A stretch of DNA of 7,476 bases from Bacteroidota bacterium (GTDB lineage Bacteria; Bacteroidota; Rhodothermia; Rhodothermales; JAAAOL01), in NCBI GenBank assembly GCA_009908885.1, contig JAAAOL010000173.1, positions 1-7,476 of the forward strand, in the 5' to 3' direction. A model generated the notes under the pieces. That model searched no databases. It was not told the DNA's origin and saw only the letters and a list, made by a program, of their open reading frames with translations. Both the position numbers and the translations under genes were made by a program. This document shows, in pieces, positions 5,929 through 7,476 of the stretch (within the stretch, counting starts at the first letter, position 1; each line of letters starts with the position of its first letter).

Positions 5929-5958
5929 GGGACGGTGTAAGTATCCACTTGCCGTCCC
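5929..5958 (+). promoter_or_regulatory. Strong leader hairpin just upstream of the GspE/PilB-like ribosome binding site
   Basis: GGGACGG (5929-5935) pairs perfectly with CCGTCCC (5952-5958). A U-G wobble (5936 with 5951) extends the stem. After a 2-base bulge, AAGT (5939-5942) pairs with ACTT (5947-5950) over the tetraloop ATCC. That makes 12 pairs in 30 bases. It ends 10 bases before the Shine-Dalgarno sequence and has no T run, so it is better read as a 5' leader structure than as a terminator. It could affect mRNA stability or translation. Confidence 0.45.
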
Positions 5959-5968
5959 ACCCTGCCTC

Positions 5969-5975
5969 GGAGGAG
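5969..5975 (+). promoter_or_regulatory. Ribosome binding site fixing the GTG start at 5981
   Basis: GGAGGAG lies five bases before GTG 5981. It is the only near-consensus Shine-Dalgarno sequence at a correct distance ahead of any gene start in the window, and it decides the start of the following gene. Confidence 0.75.
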
Positions 5976-5980
5976 ACATC

Positions 5981-7476
5981 GTGTCCCAGGTCCAGACCTA
6001 CCAAGCCCGATCGCTCGAAGCGCTCCACACCCCGCCCGCGGCAGCTCCTCCCATGCTTTCCGCCGAGTCCCGGCGAGCCCTCAAAGCGCTGGCTGCTCCG
6101 TCCGACACCTTCGATGCGGTCAATCTGCGCGACCGGGTCGTGATCATGCTGCTGTTCAATCAGGTCGTGCGCGAGCATCAGGTCCGGCGCGCCTGGAAGC
6201 GCTGGAAGGAGTCCGGGCGGAAAAAAGCCCTGTGGCGCTGCCTCGCCGAGGATCCCGAACTCGACGAAGACCGGATTTACGCAGAGTCGGCCTGGATCTA
6301 CGGATTCGAGCAGGTCGATATCAACCGTTCCGAGGTCATCCCGCTGCTGCGCACCCACAGCGAACTGTTCGACGACGACACGTGGGATAAGATGGTCGAC
6401 CTCCGCCTGCTGCCGCTGGGGTGGGAGCGCCATCCGCGGACGAGCAAACGTCAACTGATCCTGGCCACGCACGATCCCACGCGGCCCCGCGTGAAGACAC
6501 TGCTGCAAGGCCTCGACGTGGGCGCGCTGTCGATGCGCTATGCGCCCAAGAGCGTCATCGACGAGGTGCTGCACGAGGCGTTTCCGCGCAAGAACGAGTA
6601 TTTGGAGCGTCTCAGTGACGACATGGCGGTCGACCTGGGGATGAGCTACCAGGCCGAGGAGGGCGACGAGCTCGTCGACGAGGACGCCCTGGAGGCCGAG
6701 ATCAGCCGCTCGAAGCTGATCAACCTCTTCGAGGCGACCCTGATCGAGGCGGTGCGCCGGGGGGTCTCCGACGTGCACATCTGGCCCAATGCTGACAAGA
6801 AGGTCGAGATCCACTTCCGCATCGACGGGCGCCTGCAGCGCTGGCACGTCGAGGACAAGGTGCACCCGGAGGCGCTCTTGTCGGTGATCAAAGACAACGC
6901 GATGAAGGTGGACCGCTTCGAGCGCGACGCGGCGCAGGACGGCTTTATCCAGCGCTGGATCGACGACGCCTTGATCCGGTTTCGGGTCTCGGTGATGCCG
7001 ATCGCCAACGCCTCGAGCGACGTGCGCTCGGAGAGCATCGTGATCCGGGTCTTGGACGACCGCAAGGTGATCAAGGACCTCTCCAAGCTGGGGCTCAACG
7101 AGCTGGCCTTGAAGCGGTTCGAGAAGGCGATCCGCCAGCCGCACGGGATGGTGATTCTGACGGGCCCGACGGGGTCGGGCAAGACGACGACGCTGTACGC
7201 GGCGCTGCACGAGGTGATCTCGCCGGAGGTCAACATTTTGACGGTAGAGGATCCGGTCGAGTACATGATCAACGGGGTGCGTCAGATCAAGCTGAACAAG
7301 AAGCTGGAGCTGGAGGGGGCCTTGCGTTCGATACTGCGGCATGACCCGGACGTGGTGATGGTCGGAGAGATGCGGGACCGTCCGACGGCGGAGCTGGCGA
7401 TCAAGCTGGCCAACACGGGGCACCTGACGTTTTCGACGTTGCACACGAACGACGCGGCGAGTGCGATCAGTCGATT
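5981..7476 (+). CDS. GspE/PulE/PilB-family type IV pilus / type II secretion assembly ATPase (3' end outside window)
   Basis: 498 residues are visible, starting at GTG 5981 behind a strong ribosome binding site; the frame is open to the right edge. Order: Pro/Ala-rich start 1-45; MshEN/GspE-type N-terminal domain about 50-200 (ALWRCLAEDPELDEDRIYAESAWIYGFEQVDI, then LRLLPLGWE); acidic linker about 225-240; N2 domain from about 243 (LIEAVRRGVSDVHIWP, HFRIDGRLQRW); RecA-like ATPase domain with Walker A GPTGSGKTT at 395-403, Asp box LTVEDPVEY at 420-428, Walker B region LRHDPDVVMVGEMRD at 452-466 with Glu463, and His box GHLTFSTLHTND at 480-491. All catalytic boxes are intact. Family members form cytoplasmic hexamers that power pilus extension or pseudopilus assembly. 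The last roughly 60-80 residues, including any zinc-binding Cys cluster, are not seen. PilB and GspE cannot be told apart without the next genes. It is separated from the DUF4174 gene by 279 bases and probably has its own promoter. Confidence 0.95.
   Translation, partial: MSQVQTYQARSLEALHTPPAAAPPMLSAESRRALKALAAPSDTFDAVNLRDRVVIMLLFNQVVREHQVRRAWKRWKESGRKKALWRCLAEDPELDEDRIYAESAWIYGFEQVDINRSEVIPLLRTHSELFDDDTWDKMVDLRLLPLGWERHPRTSKRQLILATHDPTRPRVKTLLQGLDVGALSMRYAPKSVIDEVLHEAFPRKNEYLERLSDDMAVDLGMSYQAEEGDELVDEDALEAEISRSKLINLFEATLIEAVRRGVSDVHIWPNADKKVEIHFRIDGRLQRWHVEDKVHPEALLSVIKDNAMKVDRFERDAAQDGFIQRWIDDALIRFRVSVMPIANASSDVRSESIVIRVLDDRKVIKDLSKLGLNELALKRFEKAIRQPHGMVILTGPTGSGKTTTLYAALHEVISPEVNILTVEDPVEYMINGVRQIKLNKKLELEGALRSILRHDPDVVMVGEMRDRPTAELAIKLANTGHLTFSTLHTNDAASAISR

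Noticed and set aside
5881..5980. Possible tRNA or small structured RNA (GTCCGGTTAGGC-like stretch)
   Set aside because: No T-arm motif, no anticodon stem and no acceptor pairing could be built. Only the leader hairpin at 5929-5958 holds up.
5906..7444. 512-residue open frame on the minus strand
   Set aside because: It lies antisense to the clearly conserved GspE/PilB-type ATPase. Its translation is rich in Arg, His, Gln and Asp with no recognisable domain, which is the typical shadow of a GC-rich gene.
1..7476. Defence island, prophage, CRISPR array or biosynthetic cluster
   Set aside because: No nuclease, integrase, transposase, spacer-repeat pattern or dedicated biosynthetic set is present. 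The genes are ordinary metabolic, envelope and secretion functions.

Overview
The window is GC-rich bacterial chromosome. It carries seven protein-coding genes, two of them cut by the window edges. There is no RNA gene, insertion sequence, CRISPR array or phage gene that I can recognise. Protein style points to the Rhodothermia/Bacteroidota side: a tandem pair of imidazolonepropionase-like amidohydrolases, a GspE/PilB-type ATPase with an MshEN-like N-terminus, and start sites that mostly lack a Shine-Dalgarno sequence. This placement is inference from style, not a database match.

Left part (1-2748, all +). The C-terminal 132 residues of a metal-dependent amidohydrolase are followed after 33 bases by a complete, secreted paralogue (435-1685). 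The second copy has lost the N-terminal HxH metal motif and the C-terminal catalytic Asp that the first copy keeps, so the pair looks like an enzyme plus a degenerate partner. After a 73-base gap with a small hairpin comes a YhdH/AcuI-type NADPH-dependent acrylyl-CoA/quinone reductase (1759-2748).

Middle part (2749-4992). A 218-base spacer holds about four degenerate tandem heptamers and an imperfect hairpin. It is followed by a DadA/PuuB-like FAD-dependent amine or amino-acid oxidase (2967-4196, +). This gene converges, 22 bases apart, on an acyl-ACP thioesterase-like gene (4219-4992, -) with a double hotdog fold and a recognisable D-x-N-x-H...E catalytic set.

Right part (4993-7476, +). A divergent 211-base spacer leads to a small secreted DUF4174 protein (5204-5701). 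Then comes a 279-base spacer that is locally AT-rich and structured, ending in a strong hairpin just ahead of an unusually good Shine-Dalgarno sequence. The last gene starts at GTG 5981 and runs off the window. It is a secretion/type IV pilus assembly ATPase with intact Walker A, Asp box, Walker B and His box. It is easily missed because it has a GTG start and no stop in the window, while a long spurious antisense frame covers it.

Apart from the amidohydrolase pair, which probably forms one transcription unit, the genes are functionally mixed housekeeping or metabolic genes and do not form an obvious single system. I do not see convincing evidence of a new multi-gene system. The points most worth a second look are the active/degenerate amidohydrolase pair and the non-coding structures in the three larger spacers.
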